A DNA stretch of 64,000 nt from Rhodovulum sp. (GTDB taxonomy: Bacteria; Pseudomonadota; Alphaproteobacteria; Rhodobacterales; Rhodobacteraceae), in the NCBI GenBank assembly GCA_002706605.1, contig PALT01000025.1, positions 62,001 to 126,000 of the forward strand, written 5' to 3'. The notes beneath the pieces were generated by a model. The model made no database searches and was not told the DNA's origin. It saw only the letters and a program-made list of their open reading frames with translations. Of this stretch, positions 1 through 10,100 are shown piece by piece (the first letter of the stretch is position 1; every line of letters starts with the position of its first letter). The position numbers and the translations under genes were made by a program.

Positions 1-621
1 ACGTGCAGGCAAGATCACATCGGCGGTTTTGACCTGTTCGCGCACCAAGGGGGAACTGGTCCGTGCCCCCGGTGCAGGCGTGGCGGGACGGGCGGGCGCG
101 CGGGTCTCAGCCACCGCACTGGCGCGAGCGCCGGCGCGCGCCACGGCGGCCTCACGCGCGGCGGCCTGTGCGGCGGACGGGCGGGCACGCGCGCCGCGCA
201 TACGGGCCTGTGCGGCGGCGCGGATTGCATCGCACACCTGCATTGTGCCCTCGGCACCCGATTTGGTGCCAATGGTGGATTTCGACAAAACCTCGACCGC
301 GCCGATTTCCAAGGCCTCCATCGACGCCTTGGACCCTGCGGGGGTGTGGTTGGGACAGATCACCACCGGCAGCGGGTTTTGCGCCATGATCCGGCGCAGA
401 AAGGTCAACCCGTCCATGCGCGGCATCTCAAGGTCCAGCGTGATCACATCGGGCGCATTCGCGCGCATCTTGTCCACGGCCTCAAACGGGTCGGACGCGG
501 TATCAACGACCAACAGATCCGGCGCGGTTTCGATCATGCGCCGCAGCATCATCCGCGCCGAGGCGGAATCCTCAACGATCATGACCCGAACGGGGGAATT
601 CAAACGGCCTGACATGCTCAT
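1..621 (-). CDS. cheB: CheB, chemotaxis response regulator methylesterase (3' end cut by window edge)
   Basis: Protein-glutamate methylesterase that removes methyl groups from chemoreceptors when phosphorylated by CheA. Only the first 207 codons are present. An N-terminal receiver domain shows the acidic pair near E17-D18 and the phospho-acceptor D63 in LDLEMPRMDG, with a lysine in VLSKST. After it comes an alanine/arginine/proline-rich linker of about 60 residues; the catalytic esterase domain would lie beyond base 1. The start at 621 shares its A with the cheR stop (TGATG), so translation is probably coupled; an alternative ATG lies two codons downstream at 615. The frame is open to the window edge. 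Assignment is firm from the receiver domain plus its place directly after cheR. Confidence 0.93.
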   Translation of the reverse strand, partial: MSMSGRLNSPVRVMIVEDSASARMMLRRMIETAPDLLVVDTASDPFEAVDKMRANAPDVITLDLEMPRMDGLTFLRRIMAQNPLPVVICPNHTPAGSKASMEALEIGAVEVLSKSTIGTKSGAEGTMQVCDAIRAAAQARMRGARARPSAAQAAAREAAVARAGARASAVAETRAPARPATPAPGARTSSPLVREQVKTADVILPAR

Positions 622-1448
622 CAGCCCTGTTCCTTTCTATAAATGGCACTGGCACACTGGATAAGGCGCGGGTCACGGACCTGCATGGTTTCGGAATGCC
701 CCACGAACAGGTATCCGCCCGGACGGATGTGGTTCACGATCCGCCCGATCACCTGACGCTGTACGGCTTCGTCGAAATAAATCAGAACGTTACGCAGAAA
801 GACCGCGTGAAACCCGCGATAGACCGGATAGCTGTCCAGCATCAGGTTCATCGGCGAAAAACGCACGTGCTCGCGCAGGTCGGCCGTGATGCGAAAGACC
901 TCATGCCCTTTGGCGTTCTTGCCGGGCACCGTGTATTTGGCCGCCAGATGGGCGGGAATATCGCGCAGCTGATTTGCGTAATAGACGCCCTTGCGCGCGC
1001 GGCTCAGGACATTTTGCGAGATGTCGCTGCCAAGGATCGTATAGGCGGGCGCGCCGTGGAAATGCTCGGCCATCAGCATCGCCGCGCTATAGGCCTCTTC
1101 TCCGGTCGAACTGGCCGCGCTCCAGAAGGTAAAGGTCTCGCCCCCCAGATGCGCGGGCAAAACTCGCGTGCGCAGATAGTCGTAATGCGCCGGTTCGCGA
1201 AAGAAATCGGTCTTGTTCGTGGTCAGCAGGTTGATGATCACCGGCATTTCGGCGGCCAGATGATCGCGCTGAAACACCCATTCCATATAGGCCGCCGTGT
1301 CGGCCATCCCCAGTTCCTGCACCCGTTTGCGCAGGCGCGTTTCAACGAGGGTGCGTTTGTTCTCGCCAAGGCGAATGCCGCTGGCACGGGTCAGCGCGTC
1401 GCAGAACCGTTTGTGCAGATCGGGCGTCAGGTCGATGTCATACATCAT
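621..1448 (-). CDS. cheR: CheR, chemoreceptor glutamate methyltransferase
   Basis: SAM-dependent methyltransferase that methylates glutamates on the cytoplasmic signalling domain of chemoreceptors. The 275-residue product has the usual CheR length. A short helical N-terminal domain (about 1-75) leads into NKTDFFRE (78-85), the conserved CheR signature, then a SAM-binding loop SAASSTGEE (110-118) and a late NVLIYFD motif. It overlaps the preceding cheW by 11 bases and the following cheB by one base, as expected for a coupled operon. No residue expected for activity looks lost. Confidence 0.95.
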   Translation of the reverse strand: MMYDIDLTPDLHKRFCDALTRASGIRLGENKRTLVETRLRKRVQELGMADTAAYMEWVFQRDHLAAEMPVIINLLTTNKTDFFREPAHYDYLRTRVLPAHLGGETFTFWSAASSTGEEAYSAAMLMAEHFHGAPAYTILGSDISQNVLSRARKGVYYANQLRDIPAHLAAKYTVPGKNAKGHEVFRITADLREHVRFSPMNLMLDSYPVYRGFHAVFLRNVLIYFDEAVQRQVIGRIVNHIRPGGYLFVGHSETMQVRDPRLIQCASAIYRKEQG

Positions 1449-1983
1449 CGCCCCCCTCCATCGCTTCGGCCAGAACGGCGGTGCTGAGCAAGCCGTCGAC
1501 GTCCAAAACCGTCACCGCGCGCTCTTGATAATGGCCCACGCCTTCAACCATGCGACTGTCCCAATTCAACATTCCCTGCGCGGCAAGCGGGGTCATTTCG
1601 TCCCCGTCCAGACGCCCCACCCCTGTCACCGCATCCACGCGCAGCCCCACATGGATCACGCCATCGTCACCCTGCACCTCTAGGCACAGGGCGCGCGCAT
1701 CGGGATCGTGAACGGCGTTCGGATCGCGTGGCGCGCCGATCAGTTGCCCCAGATCAATCAGCGCGACCAGGGCCCCGCCGATCTGGGTCCGGCCCAGAAT
1801 ATGGGGCGGCGCATCGGGAAAGGGTGCGATGTCGCCCACCGGCGCGATGTGGCGCATCCGCTCAACCGGGATCATCAGCATCTGATCCCCCGAACGACAG
1901 GCCAGATAGGTGCGCTCGGCCGCTGCGCCCTGCGCATCCGTGGTGTGATCCGCCGCGCGGCGCATTTCCCATGCCTTTAGCAT
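1438..1983 (-). CDS. cheW: CheW-like coupling protein, divergent second copy
   Basis: A 181-residue CheW-domain protein, probably an adaptor linking receptors to CheA. It has a CheW-like beta-barrel pattern: an early strand region (YLACRSGDQMLMIPVERM), a middle segment around LGRTQIGGALVALIDLGQLIG, and a late VEGVGHYQERAVTVLDVDGLL. It carries an extra N-terminal stretch of about 20 residues and differs strongly from the CheW directly upstream. It begins on the last base of that gene's stop (TGATG) and overlaps cheR by 11 bases. The two CheW proteins may couple different receptor sets or form distinct array contacts; that is inference. The family assignment is likely but less certain than for the upstream copy. 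Confidence 0.8.
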   Translation of the reverse strand: MLKAWEMRRAADHTTDAQGAAAERTYLACRSGDQMLMIPVERMRHIAPVGDIAPFPDAPPHILGRTQIGGALVALIDLGQLIGAPRDPNAVHDPDARALCLEVQGDDGVIHVGLRVDAVTGVGRLDGDEMTPLAAQGMLNWDSRMVEGVGHYQERAVTVLDVDGLLSTAVLAEAMEGGDDV

Positions 1984-2480
1984 CAGCCGCCCCCCGCTTC
2001 GCTGCTCAGACCAAGGTGGCCGGTGAACAGCCCCGCCAGATCCAGCAGATAGACAAACTCATCGCCCCAGCCGACAACGCCAGAGACGATGCCCGTCGGC
2101 CAATCGAGACCCATATGCGGCGCGGGGCGAACCTCGACCCCAAGAACGGGGAGAACCGTGCGCACCAGATCGACGCGAATGCCTGCAACAATCACCTCGC
2201 CCCCACGGCGAGGCACGTCAACGATCAGGATGCGGGTGTCGTCCGTGTCCGGTGTGATCTCGGCCCCCCACAGGGGGCGCGGATCGACCAAGGGCACCAC
2301 CGTGCCGCGCACATTGATCAGGCCCGCCGTACAGGGGTTTGCCATCGGCACGCGCGTCACCGGCATGGGACGCAGGACCTCACGAACACTGTTCAGACGC
2401 AGCGCAAACAGCGAGCCGACCACGGAAAACACCATGTGATCCTGCGGCGTGGCACCGAATTGGGACATCACGGCACTCAT
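1983..2480 (-). CDS. cheW: CheW, chemotaxis coupling protein
   Basis: Scaffold protein that docks CheA onto chemoreceptors. The 165-residue product is a single CheW domain: VVGSLFALRLNSVREVLRP near the start, then GLINVRGTVVPLVDPRPLWG, the most characteristic CheW stretch, and a final EFVYLLDLAGLF. It overlaps the cheA stop by 4 bases and its own stop overlaps the start of the second CheW. This is the canonical copy of the two. Confidence 0.93.
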   Translation of the reverse strand: MSAVMSQFGATPQDHMVFSVVGSLFALRLNSVREVLRPMPVTRVPMANPCTAGLINVRGTVVPLVDPRPLWGAEITPDTDDTRILIVDVPRRGGEVIVAGIRVDLVRTVLPVLGVEVRPAPHMGLDWPTGIVSGVVGWGDEFVYLLDLAGLFTGHLGLSSEAGGG

Positions 2481-4441
2481 GCGGGCACCTCAACGGATGG
2501 TCGGATGGCGCGCCTGCCATGCATGTGCCCAAGTGCTGCGACATCCAAGATGAGCGCGATCTGCCCATCCGGTTGGACCGAGGCCCCGCCAAAGGCATGC
2601 ACCTCGCGGTGCAGCGGCGACAGCTGTTTCACCACCGTTTGTTCCACGCGGATGATGCGGTCAACGCTGATGCCCACATGGCCCTCGCCGGATTGGACAA
2701 GGATCATTTTGGGGTGCTCGGCGGGCGGCGCGTCGATGCCAAAGGTCCGGCGCAGCGACAGCACAGACACCAGTTCCCCCCGCACCGGCAGGACCTTGGC
2801 CACGCTGTCGCCGAAATCCAAACCGACCGGCATGTCCAGAATGGCACTGACCGCTGCCAAGGGGATCACATAGCGTTCCGGCCCGACCTGCACCAACAAG
2901 CCGTCCACAATCGCCAAGGTCAGCGGCAGGCGCAGGATAAACCGCGTACCCTGCCCCTCTTCGGTGTCGATTATTACCTGCCCCCGCATAGACCGCACCA
3001 TGGTGTTCACAACATCCGTCCCGATGCCGCGCCCCGACAGTTCGGTAACCTGTGTTGCGGTGGAAAATCCGGGTTCAAGGATCAGCGACAGCAGGTGGTC
3101 GCGGCTGAGCTGATCCGTGGGCGAAATCAACCCGTTCTCGATCGCGCGCTCGCGGATCATATCGGGGTTCAGACCACGGCCATCGTCACTGATCCCGATC
3201 AGGATGTCCGCGCCGCTGTGGCGGGCCTCAATCACGACCAGACCGCGCGCGGGTTTACCGGCGGCGGCGCGCCCCTCGGGCGTTTCCAGACCGTGATCCA
3301 CCGCATTGCGCAGGATATGCATCAACGGCTCGGCCAGTTTTTCGATCAGGGATTTGTCCAACTCGGTCTCTTCGCCGACGATTCGTAGGTCGAACGGTTT
3401 GCCCGTGCTTTCGGCCAGATCATGCGCCAGACGGTGGAACCGCCCCGTGATCGTCGACAAGGGTGTCATGCGCAGCGCCATCGCCTGATCCCGCAAACCG
3501 GCGGTCAGGCGGGTGATCGTCTCGGCCACATCGGCCAAGGCCTCATCCCCCGTGGCGGCGGCCAGCGCGGACAGGCGTGCCTCGGCGATAACCATCTCGC
3601 CGACCTGATCCATGATCCCGTCCAGACGCGTGGCGGGGACGCGGATGTGATCCTCAACCCGCGTTTGCGGGGTCTTTTGCGTGCCGCGCGCGGCGGGTTT
3701 TTGAACGACGTTTGGGGTTGGCGTGGCGGGCGCGGCTTTGGGTGTGCCCAGCGGTTCAATCCGCAAATCCATCCGGTCGGAATGGAACAGAAACACGTCC
3801 TCGACATCCTGCGCGCTCACGTCCCCCGTCAACGTCACCTGCCAGCGCAGATAAAGGCGCGCGGGATCGACCTCGGCCAAGGGCGGGAGGTCCTCAAAAC
3901 AGACCGACAGGGCCGGATCGCCCTCACCCAGCGCGGTCAGTTCGGCAATCAGGGCGGCGGGGTTGCCGCCGATGTCGAGCAGGTCCTCGGGCAGGGTAAA
4001 GGACACGCGCAACCCCTCGCCCGCATCCTCGGGTGCAGGGGTCGCCGCCATCGGGGCCGGTGCGCCCGTCGGGTCCTGTACACGATGCAGCGCGGCCAGA
4101 ACCTCAGCCTCAACCGCGGGGTCGGGATCATCGCCCGCCAACATGTCGATGATGATGTCATGGGCGCGCAGCGACACGCGGATCAAATCATCGTCCACCG
4201 ACGCGCGGCCATCGCGCACGGCCTCGAACGCGGTTTCGAAATCATGGATGAACTCGGCCATCCGCCCGAATCCGAACATCGCACCGGTGCCCTTTAGGGT
4301 GTGCAGGTCGCGAAACACCTGCGCCACCACGGCCGCATCCTCCGGCGCGGCCTTTAACGTCAAAAGGCCCGACTGCAGACTCTCGGTCAGCGCGTCGGCC
4401 TCTTGGCGAAAAATGGCTTCGGCTTCGGGGTCGTTGATCAT
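2477..4441 (-). CDS. cheA: CheA, chemotaxis histidine kinase
   Basis: Central kinase of the chemotaxis system; it phosphorylates its own P1 histidine and passes phosphate to CheY and CheB. The 654 residues show an N-terminal HPt domain with phospho-histidine H47 in LHTLKGTGAM, a linker rich in alanine and proline, a dimerisation segment, an ATPase domain with N box (ILRNAVDHGLE) and G boxes (SDDGRGLN, SGRGIGTDVV), and a C-terminal CheW-like P5 domain (VDGLLVQVGPERYVIPL). It overlaps the upstream response regulator by 4 bases (ATGA) and the downstream cheW by 4 bases. No classic CheY-binding P2 domain is obvious in the linker, though P2 diverges quickly. Confidence 0.96.
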   Translation of the reverse strand: MINDPEAEAIFRQEADALTESLQSGLLTLKAAPEDAAVVAQVFRDLHTLKGTGAMFGFGRMAEFIHDFETAFEAVRDGRASVDDDLIRVSLRAHDIIIDMLAGDDPDPAVEAEVLAALHRVQDPTGAPAPMAATPAPEDAGEGLRVSFTLPEDLLDIGGNPAALIAELTALGEGDPALSVCFEDLPPLAEVDPARLYLRWQVTLTGDVSAQDVEDVFLFHSDRMDLRIEPLGTPKAAPATPTPNVVQKPAARGTQKTPQTRVEDHIRVPATRLDGIMDQVGEMVIAEARLSALAAATGDEALADVAETITRLTAGLRDQAMALRMTPLSTITGRFHRLAHDLAESTGKPFDLRIVGEETELDKSLIEKLAEPLMHILRNAVDHGLETPEGRAAAGKPARGLVVIEARHSGADILIGISDDGRGLNPDMIRERAIENGLISPTDQLSRDHLLSLILEPGFSTATQVTELSGRGIGTDVVNTMVRSMRGQVIIDTEEGQGTRFILRLPLTLAIVDGLLVQVGPERYVIPLAAVSAILDMPVGLDFGDSVAKVLPVRGELVSVLSLRRTFGIDAPPAEHPKMILVQSGEGHVGISVDRIIRVEQTVVKQLSPLHREVHAFGGASVQPDGQIALILDVAALGHMHGRRAIRPSVEVPA

Positions 4442-4806
4442 CCGCCAAGCACCTTGGAGGTCACGGCCAACAGACGCGGCGGTTCAAACGGTTTCGCCAA
4501 CCAGCCCAGCGCGCCCGCATCCCGCGCGGCGTTCTTGAGGGTGCCGTCGGTGTCGGTCGACAGGAACAGGATCGGCACGCCGCGGTTGGACGGGTCCGAG
4601 CGGAACGCCTTGATAAACTCAAGCCCCGTCATTCCGGGCATGTTCTGGTCGGTGATGATCATATCGAACCGGCTGTCGCTGGCGCGCATCAGACCGGTTT
4701 TGCCATCGTCGGCCTCGGTCACGGAATAGCCTGCCGCGCCTAGCGTCATCGCCACCATGCGCCGGATCGACGGGGAATCGTCGATCACCAAGACGGATTT
4801 GCTCAT
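4438..4806 (-). CDS. cheY: CheY-like single-domain response regulator
   Basis: A 122-residue stand-alone receiver domain, probably the output regulator phosphorylated by the adjacent CheA and acting at the flagellar motor. The acidic pair is in VLVIDDSPSIRRM, the phospho-acceptor aspartate in MIITDQNMPGMTG, the switch threonine region in FLSTDTD and the conserved lysine in WLAKPFEPP. The stop overlaps the cheA start by 4 bases. A phosphate-sink role is also possible, since alphaproteobacteria often carry several CheY proteins. Confidence 0.9.
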   Translation of the reverse strand: MSKSVLVIDDSPSIRRMVAMTLGAAGYSVTEADDGKTGLMRASDSRFDMIITDQNMPGMTGLEFIKAFRSDPSNRGVPILFLSTDTDGTLKNAARDAGALGWLAKPFEPPRLLAVTSKVLGG

Positions 4807-4830
4807 ATCATGGGTCCCTTTCGTCAGTGC

Positions 4831-5109
4831 TCAGGTCTGCACAAGCGTGTTCAGGCCGCTTTCGTGCAGGATGTTTCTCAGATGCTCGGAGGCCTGCAAA
4901 AGGCTGGCCAATTCGTCGCGCGACAGGTGATCTTGGGCCTGTGCTGCCAGTAAAAGTTGCGCCAGCGCGAACAGAACCTGCGGCGGCGCGTCGCCGATAT
5001 GGACCTCCGGCACGCCCTGCCCCGCGCTGTGGTCGGCCAAGAGATCGCGCAGCCCCTCAAGATCGTTCAGCGTGCTGGACAGGCCAAAGCGCAGGTCAGG
5101 CGCGTCCAT
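4831..5109 (-). CDS. STAS-domain-like small chemotaxis operon protein
   Basis: A 92-residue acidic protein between the chemoreceptor and cheY. The chosen start (ATG at 5109) overlaps the receptor stop by 14 bases; a longer reading frame to 5193 would lie wholly inside the receptor gene and is unlikely. The pattern of a short strand (PEVHIGD), a helix rich in Leu/Ala ([15 protein letters not shown]) and a final helix ([14 protein letters not shown]) fits the STAS fold of anti-sigma-antagonist-like proteins. I see no clear phosphorylatable Ser/Thr at the usual site, so the match is by fold pattern only. Its role in chemotaxis is unknown. Confidence 0.7.
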   Translation of the reverse strand: MDAPDLRFGLSSTLNDLEGLRDLLADHSAGQGVPEVHIGDAPPQVLFALAQLLLAAQAQDHLSRDELASLLQASEHLRNILHESGLNTLVQT

Positions 5110-6778
5110 CCGTCTGGTCCTTGGCTGGGGTTGCGTCGTCGGGGGTAAAGTCCAGATCGTCCTCACCATTGTCCGCATCGGGATCGTCACCATAAAACAG
5201 CGGCGATTGCAGGCCCGTCACATCCGCCGCCGCCGCATCGGGTGATGCGGTCGTGAGGGCGTCCATGGCACCCTTGTCCTCGTCACTTAGGCGGAAGATC
5301 GAGATCGAATCGGCCAGATAGGCGGCTTGGCTGGACAGTTCGCTGGCCGAGGTCGACAGTTCCTCGGACGCGGTGGTGTTTTCCTGTGTCACACGATCCA
5401 GCGCCTGAATGGAGGTGCTGATCTGATGGGAGCCCGAGGCCAGTTCGCGCGAGGCCGCCGAAATCTGGCTGACCAGACGGGCGGTGTCCTCAATGCTGGG
5501 CACCAGTTGGTTCAGCATCTCGCCCGCCCGCGTGGCCGAGGTCATCGTATCGCCCGCAAGGTTCGAAATCTCGGCGGCGGCGGTCTGGCTATTCTCGGCC
5601 AGCTTGCGCACCTCGGCGGCCACCACGGCAAAGCCGCGCCCGTGCTCACCGGCGCGCGCGGCCTCAACCGCGGCGTTCAGCGCCAACAAGTCGGTCTGGC
5701 GCGCGATGTCTTGCAGGATCGTGATCCGCTCCCCAATGACTTTCATCGCATCAACCGCCTGCAAAGCCGCCTCACCCGAGATGCGGGCATCTTCGGCGGC
5801 CTTGTTCGCGATGGCCTCGGTTTCGGCGGCATTGTCGCTAGAGGCCGCGATATTGGCCGACATTTCGTCCGTGGCGCTGGACACTTCTTCGGTTGAACTG
5901 GCCTGAATCGACGCCCCGTCGGACAGGACCTGAGATGTGGCGGCCATCTGGTTCGCGCCCGACGACACGTTCTGGGCCGCGGTCGAAACGTTCTCGACGA
6001 TCCCGCGCAGCTTGACCACCATCGCGTTCAGCGCGTTTAGCAGATCGCTGACCTCATTGTTGCCTTTGACATCAACGGTGTAGCGCAGATCGCCCCCAGC
6101 CACCCGTTTAGCCAGCTTGGTCGCCCGCGCGAACCCGATCACGATCGTTCGAATAACGAAATAGGCCGAGAGGATACCGGCCAGCGTCGCCGCCACGACC
6201 AGAACCGCCAGACGTTTCTCGGTCTCGATCATCTTGTCATGGGCATCCTCGACCGCATCCGCCATCTTTTGCTTGATTTGCCGCTCCAGCTTTTCGGCAA
6301 GGCGGTTCACCTGCGACAGACGCGTGGCGGCGTCCCCATAAAACAGGGCCGCCGCGCGATCATGCTGACCGTAAAGTTCGAACTTGGTGACCTCTTCGTA
6401 GATGCCATTCAGATTGCCCTGTGCTTCGGCAAGGCGGTCGAGGCTCGAGGCAAACTCGGGCTCGGCCTCTTTCATTTCCCCGATCAGTTTATCGAACTCT
6501 TTGGTGAGATCCGCGCGGTTGTCGGTCAGTTCATCCAGACGGTCCGACCCAAACGTGACAATATTGATTAGCAATTCTGCCTGTAGCGTGCGGATCTGAA
6601 CCGCAAGGTTGATCACATCATGAATGCGGGCGACGTTTGCCGCGTTGACGGACACGACGCGTTCAAACGCGGTGTTGGCATTGATCAACTCACGCACGGT
6701 CAAGGCCATCGCCGCCCCGTAAAGCGCGATGATAAACACAAATGTCGAAATCAAACGCGCCTTGATCGAAATACGCAT
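5096..6778 (-). CDS. Methyl-accepting chemotaxis protein
   Basis: Membrane chemoreceptor feeding CheA. The start at 6778 ([11 protein letters not shown]) places the first membrane helix ([17 protein letters not shown]) right at the N-terminus; a longer frame reaches 6835 but adds no hydrophobic or basic leader. After a helical periplasmic domain of about 160 residues comes a second membrane helix ([20 protein letters not shown]), a HAMP linker and a long signalling domain whose hairpin tip reads [20 protein letters not shown]. The final 50 residues are acidic and variable, with no clear CheR-docking pentapeptide. The product of 560 residues is of ordinary length. It is the first gene of the operon, so receptor and pathway are co-expressed. 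Confidence 0.94.
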   Translation of the reverse strand: MRISIKARLISTFVFIIALYGAAMALTVRELINANTAFERVVSVNAANVARIHDVINLAVQIRTLQAELLINIVTFGSDRLDELTDNRADLTKEFDKLIGEMKEAEPEFASSLDRLAEAQGNLNGIYEEVTKFELYGQHDRAAALFYGDAATRLSQVNRLAEKLERQIKQKMADAVEDAHDKMIETEKRLAVLVVAATLAGILSAYFVIRTIVIGFARATKLAKRVAGGDLRYTVDVKGNNEVSDLLNALNAMVVKLRGIVENVSTAAQNVSSGANQMAATSQVLSDGASIQASSTEEVSSATDEMSANIAASSDNAAETEAIANKAAEDARISGEAALQAVDAMKVIGERITILQDIARQTDLLALNAAVEAARAGEHGRGFAVVAAEVRKLAENSQTAAAEISNLAGDTMTSATRAGEMLNQLVPSIEDTARLVSQISAASRELASGSHQISTSIQALDRVTQENTTASEELSTSASELSSQAAYLADSISIFRLSDEDKGAMDALTTASPDAAAADVTGLQSPLFYGDDPDADNGEDDLDFTPDDATPAKDQTDGRA

Positions 6779-7161
6779 CCCTCGGGTTCCTTGCACAGGT
6801 TCGACGCTCAGGCAGGGTCCCGAAGTTTCGCACAATGGCGGCGGTCAGATGCGCTGTGGATGCCCCGACCAAGGGATGCTCGACGTCTTATAGATTACAG
6901 GTTCACTGCTAAAAACGTCTGCACGGTTGGGTTGTTTAACGCGGTCTACGAATGACATGGCCGCCTATCCGTTTGACAGACCAAGGCGCGGCGATGTCCC
7001 AAAGAAAAAGGGGAGCCGAAGCTCCCCATAGTCTCGCTGATAAGGCTCACTCATTTGTACCGCCCGATTGCTTTTTGCCTGCGGCCTTATCCGCGTCAGG
7101 GACGAGCGCACCCGCCCCGGAACACGGCCCACGCGCGGACAGGCGCGCGGGCTGATCTCTG
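6779..7161. other. Intergenic region between the chemotaxis operon and nrdJ
   Basis: About 380 bases without a supported gene. The right-hand part is the nrdJ 3' region and holds a strong minus-strand intrinsic terminator at 7001-7027. The left-hand part (roughly 6780-6960) must contain the promoter of the chemotaxis operon; I see no convincing paired CtrA half-sites (TTAA-N7-TTAA). Small frames here run through the terminator hairpin and have no ribosome binding site. Confidence 0.6.
7001..7027 (-). terminator. Intrinsic terminator of nrdJ
   Basis: On the minus strand a perfect 7-bp stem GGGGAGC/GCTCCCC with a TTCG tetraloop is followed by TTTTTCTTT. It lies about 135 bases after the nrdJ stop. 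The stable tetraloop and uridine tract make this a textbook Rho-independent terminator. Confidence 0.92.
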
Positions 7162-10100
7162 TTAGCTACAGCCGCTTGTGCCGCCGCAGGTGTTGCACTT
7201 CATGCAGGTGCCGTTGCGCACCAAGGTGTAGTTGCCGCAATCGCCACAGGGGTCGCCCTCATAGCCTTGCATCTTGGCCTTGGTGCGGGCGTCCATGCCG
7301 GTCACGGTGCCGGTGGACATGGCCGTGCTGCTGGCGATGGCCGCGCTGGCCTTGGTTTCGGGCACGAGGGTCTGGAGCGCGACCTCGGGATCCCCCGCGC
7401 CGTGCAGGGCCGTGGCCCCCATGCCGCCGTTCAGCACCACCAGTTCTTGGGGCACACGTTTGCGCAGATAGCCGGTCGAGCTGATCTGTTTCAGGACCTC
7501 AAGGCTGCGCGATGCGGCGCTTTCGCTGAGTTCGCGGACGTTCTCGACGCCCTCGTCCTGACCGCCGCCCAGATCGTCGAATGTCGCGCCTTCGGGTTTG
7601 ACATGGGCCAGATCGGTGCGATCCAGATAGGACACGGCCAGTTCGCGGAAGATGTAATCAAGGATCGACGTGGCATTCTTGATGCTGTCGTTGCCCTGAA
7701 CCATGCCTGCCGGTTCGAACTTGGTAAAGGTGAACGCGTCAACGAATTCCTCAAGCGGCACGCCATATTGCAGACCGACCGACACGGCGATGGCAAAGTT
7801 GTTCATCATCGCGCGGAAGCCTGCACCCTCTTTGTGCATGTCGATGAAGATCTCGCCAAGGCTGCCGTCCTGATATTCGCCGGTGCGCAGGTAGACCTTG
7901 TGACCGCCGACGATGGCCTTTTGCGTATAGCCCTTGCGACGCTCGGGCATTTTGCTGCGGCCGCGGGCGACCTCTTTGATCACGATCTTTTCGACGATCT
8001 TCTCGGCCAGCACCGCCGCTTTTTCCTGCTGGGTGCCGGTGGCCATGATTTCTTCGGCCTCTTCGTCATCCTCGATCAGGGCCGCCGCCAGAGGCTGGCT
8101 GAGCTTGGAGCCATCGCGGTAGAGGGCGTTTGCCTTGATGCCCAAGGACCACGACAGTTCATAGGCCTTTTGGCAGTCCTCGATCGTCGCATCGTTGGGC
8201 ATGTTGATCGTTTTCGAGATCGCACCCGAGATGAACGACTGGGCCGCGGCCATCATGTGGATGTGGCTGTCAACACTCAGATAACGCTTGCCTTTTTTAC
8301 CGCAGGGGTTGGCGCAGTCGAAGATGCTGTAGTGTTTGGGATCCAGATGCGGCGCGCCCTCAAGGGTCATGGTGCCACAGACATGGTCGTTTGCGGCCTC
8401 GATCTCGGCGCGGGTATAGCCCAGATGACGCAGCAGATCGAAGGTCGGATCGTTCAGCTTTTCGGTCGGGATGCCCAAGGTCTTGGTGCAGAAATCCTCG
8501 CCCAGCGTCCACTGGTTGAACACAAACCGGATGTCAAAGGCCGACGGCAGCGCCGCCTCGATCTTGTCCAGTTCGCGCTGACCAAAGCCGTGGCCGATCA
8601 GCGAGGTGTGGTTGATGCCTGCACAGTTGCCCAGCGTCCCGTGCCCTACGGCATAGCCAACGATCTCTTCGATCTGTGCGCTGCCATAGCCCAGCGTTTC
8701 CAGAGCCGCCGGAACCGAGCGGTTGATGATCTTGAAATAGCCACCACCGGCCAGTTTCTTGAACTTCACCAGAGCAAAGTCCGGCTCAATCCCCGTGGTG
8801 TCGCAATCCATCACCAGACCGATGGTGCCGGTCGGCGCGATCACGGTCGATTGCGCGTTGCGATAGCCGTGCTCTTGGCCAAGGCGCAGGGCCTCGTCCC
8901 AGGATGCTTTGGCCAGATCAATCAGGCGCGCATCGGGACAGTTCTTGTGATCCAGCGGCACGGGCTTGATCGCCAGTTGCTCATAGCCGTCCGCCTTGCC
9001 ATAGGCGGCGGTGCGGTGGTTGCGCATGACGCGCAGCATGTGATCCGCGTTGCGCGCATAGCCCGGGAACGGACCCAGTTCACCGGCGATTTCCGCCGAG
9101 GTCGCATAGGCTACACCGGTCATGATCGCGGTCAGCGCACCGGCCATCGCACGGCCCTGATCGCTATCGTAGCCCAGACCCATGTTCATCAGCAGACCGC
9201 CGATGTTGGCATAGCCCAGACCCAGCGTGCGGAAGTCATAGGACAGCTGGGCGATCTCTTTGGACGGGAACTGTGCCATCATCACCGAGATTTCCAGCGT
9301 CAGCGTCCACAGACGGGCGGCGTGCATGTAATCTTCGGCTTGGAACTCACCGTTCTTGTAGAAGGTCAGCAGGTTCATCGACGCAAGGTTACAGGCCGTA
9401 TCGTCAAGGAACATGTATTCCGAGCACGGGTTCGAGCCACGGATCGGGCCGTCTTCGGGGCAGGTGTGCCATGCGTTGACGGTGTCGTGGTATTGGATGC
9501 CCGGATCGGCACAGGCCCATGCGGCGTGGCCAATTTGTTCCCACAGATCACGCGCCTTGATCGTTTTGGCAACCTTGCCGTCGGTGCGGCGGACCAGTTC
9601 CCAATCGGCGTCGTTTTCAACGGCCTTGAGGAAGGCATCGGTCACACGCACCGAGTTGTTCGAGTTCTGACCGGCGACGGTCGAATAGGCCTCAGAGTCC
9701 CAATCGGTGTCGTAGGTGGGGAATTCGATGCTGGCATAGCCCTGCTTCGCGTAATCCAGAACGCGTTTCACATAGGCCTCGGGGATCGCCATTTTCTTGG
9801 CGGCGCGGATCGCGGTTTTCAGACCGTCGTTGACCTTGGGGTCATAAGCGTCGGCCTCGGCCCCGTCCCATGCGCGGATGGCGGCAAAGATCTCGTTCAG
9901 ACGCTCTTCGTGCATCTTGGAACCGGCGACGAGGCTGGCGACCTTTTGCTCTTCTTTCACCTTCCAGGTGATGAATTCCTCGATATCGGGGTGGTCGGCG
10001 TCACAGATCACCATCTTGGCCGCGCGGCGCGTGGTGCCGCCCGATTTGATCGCGCCCGCCGCACGATCACCGATGCGCAGGAACCCCATCAGGCCCGACG

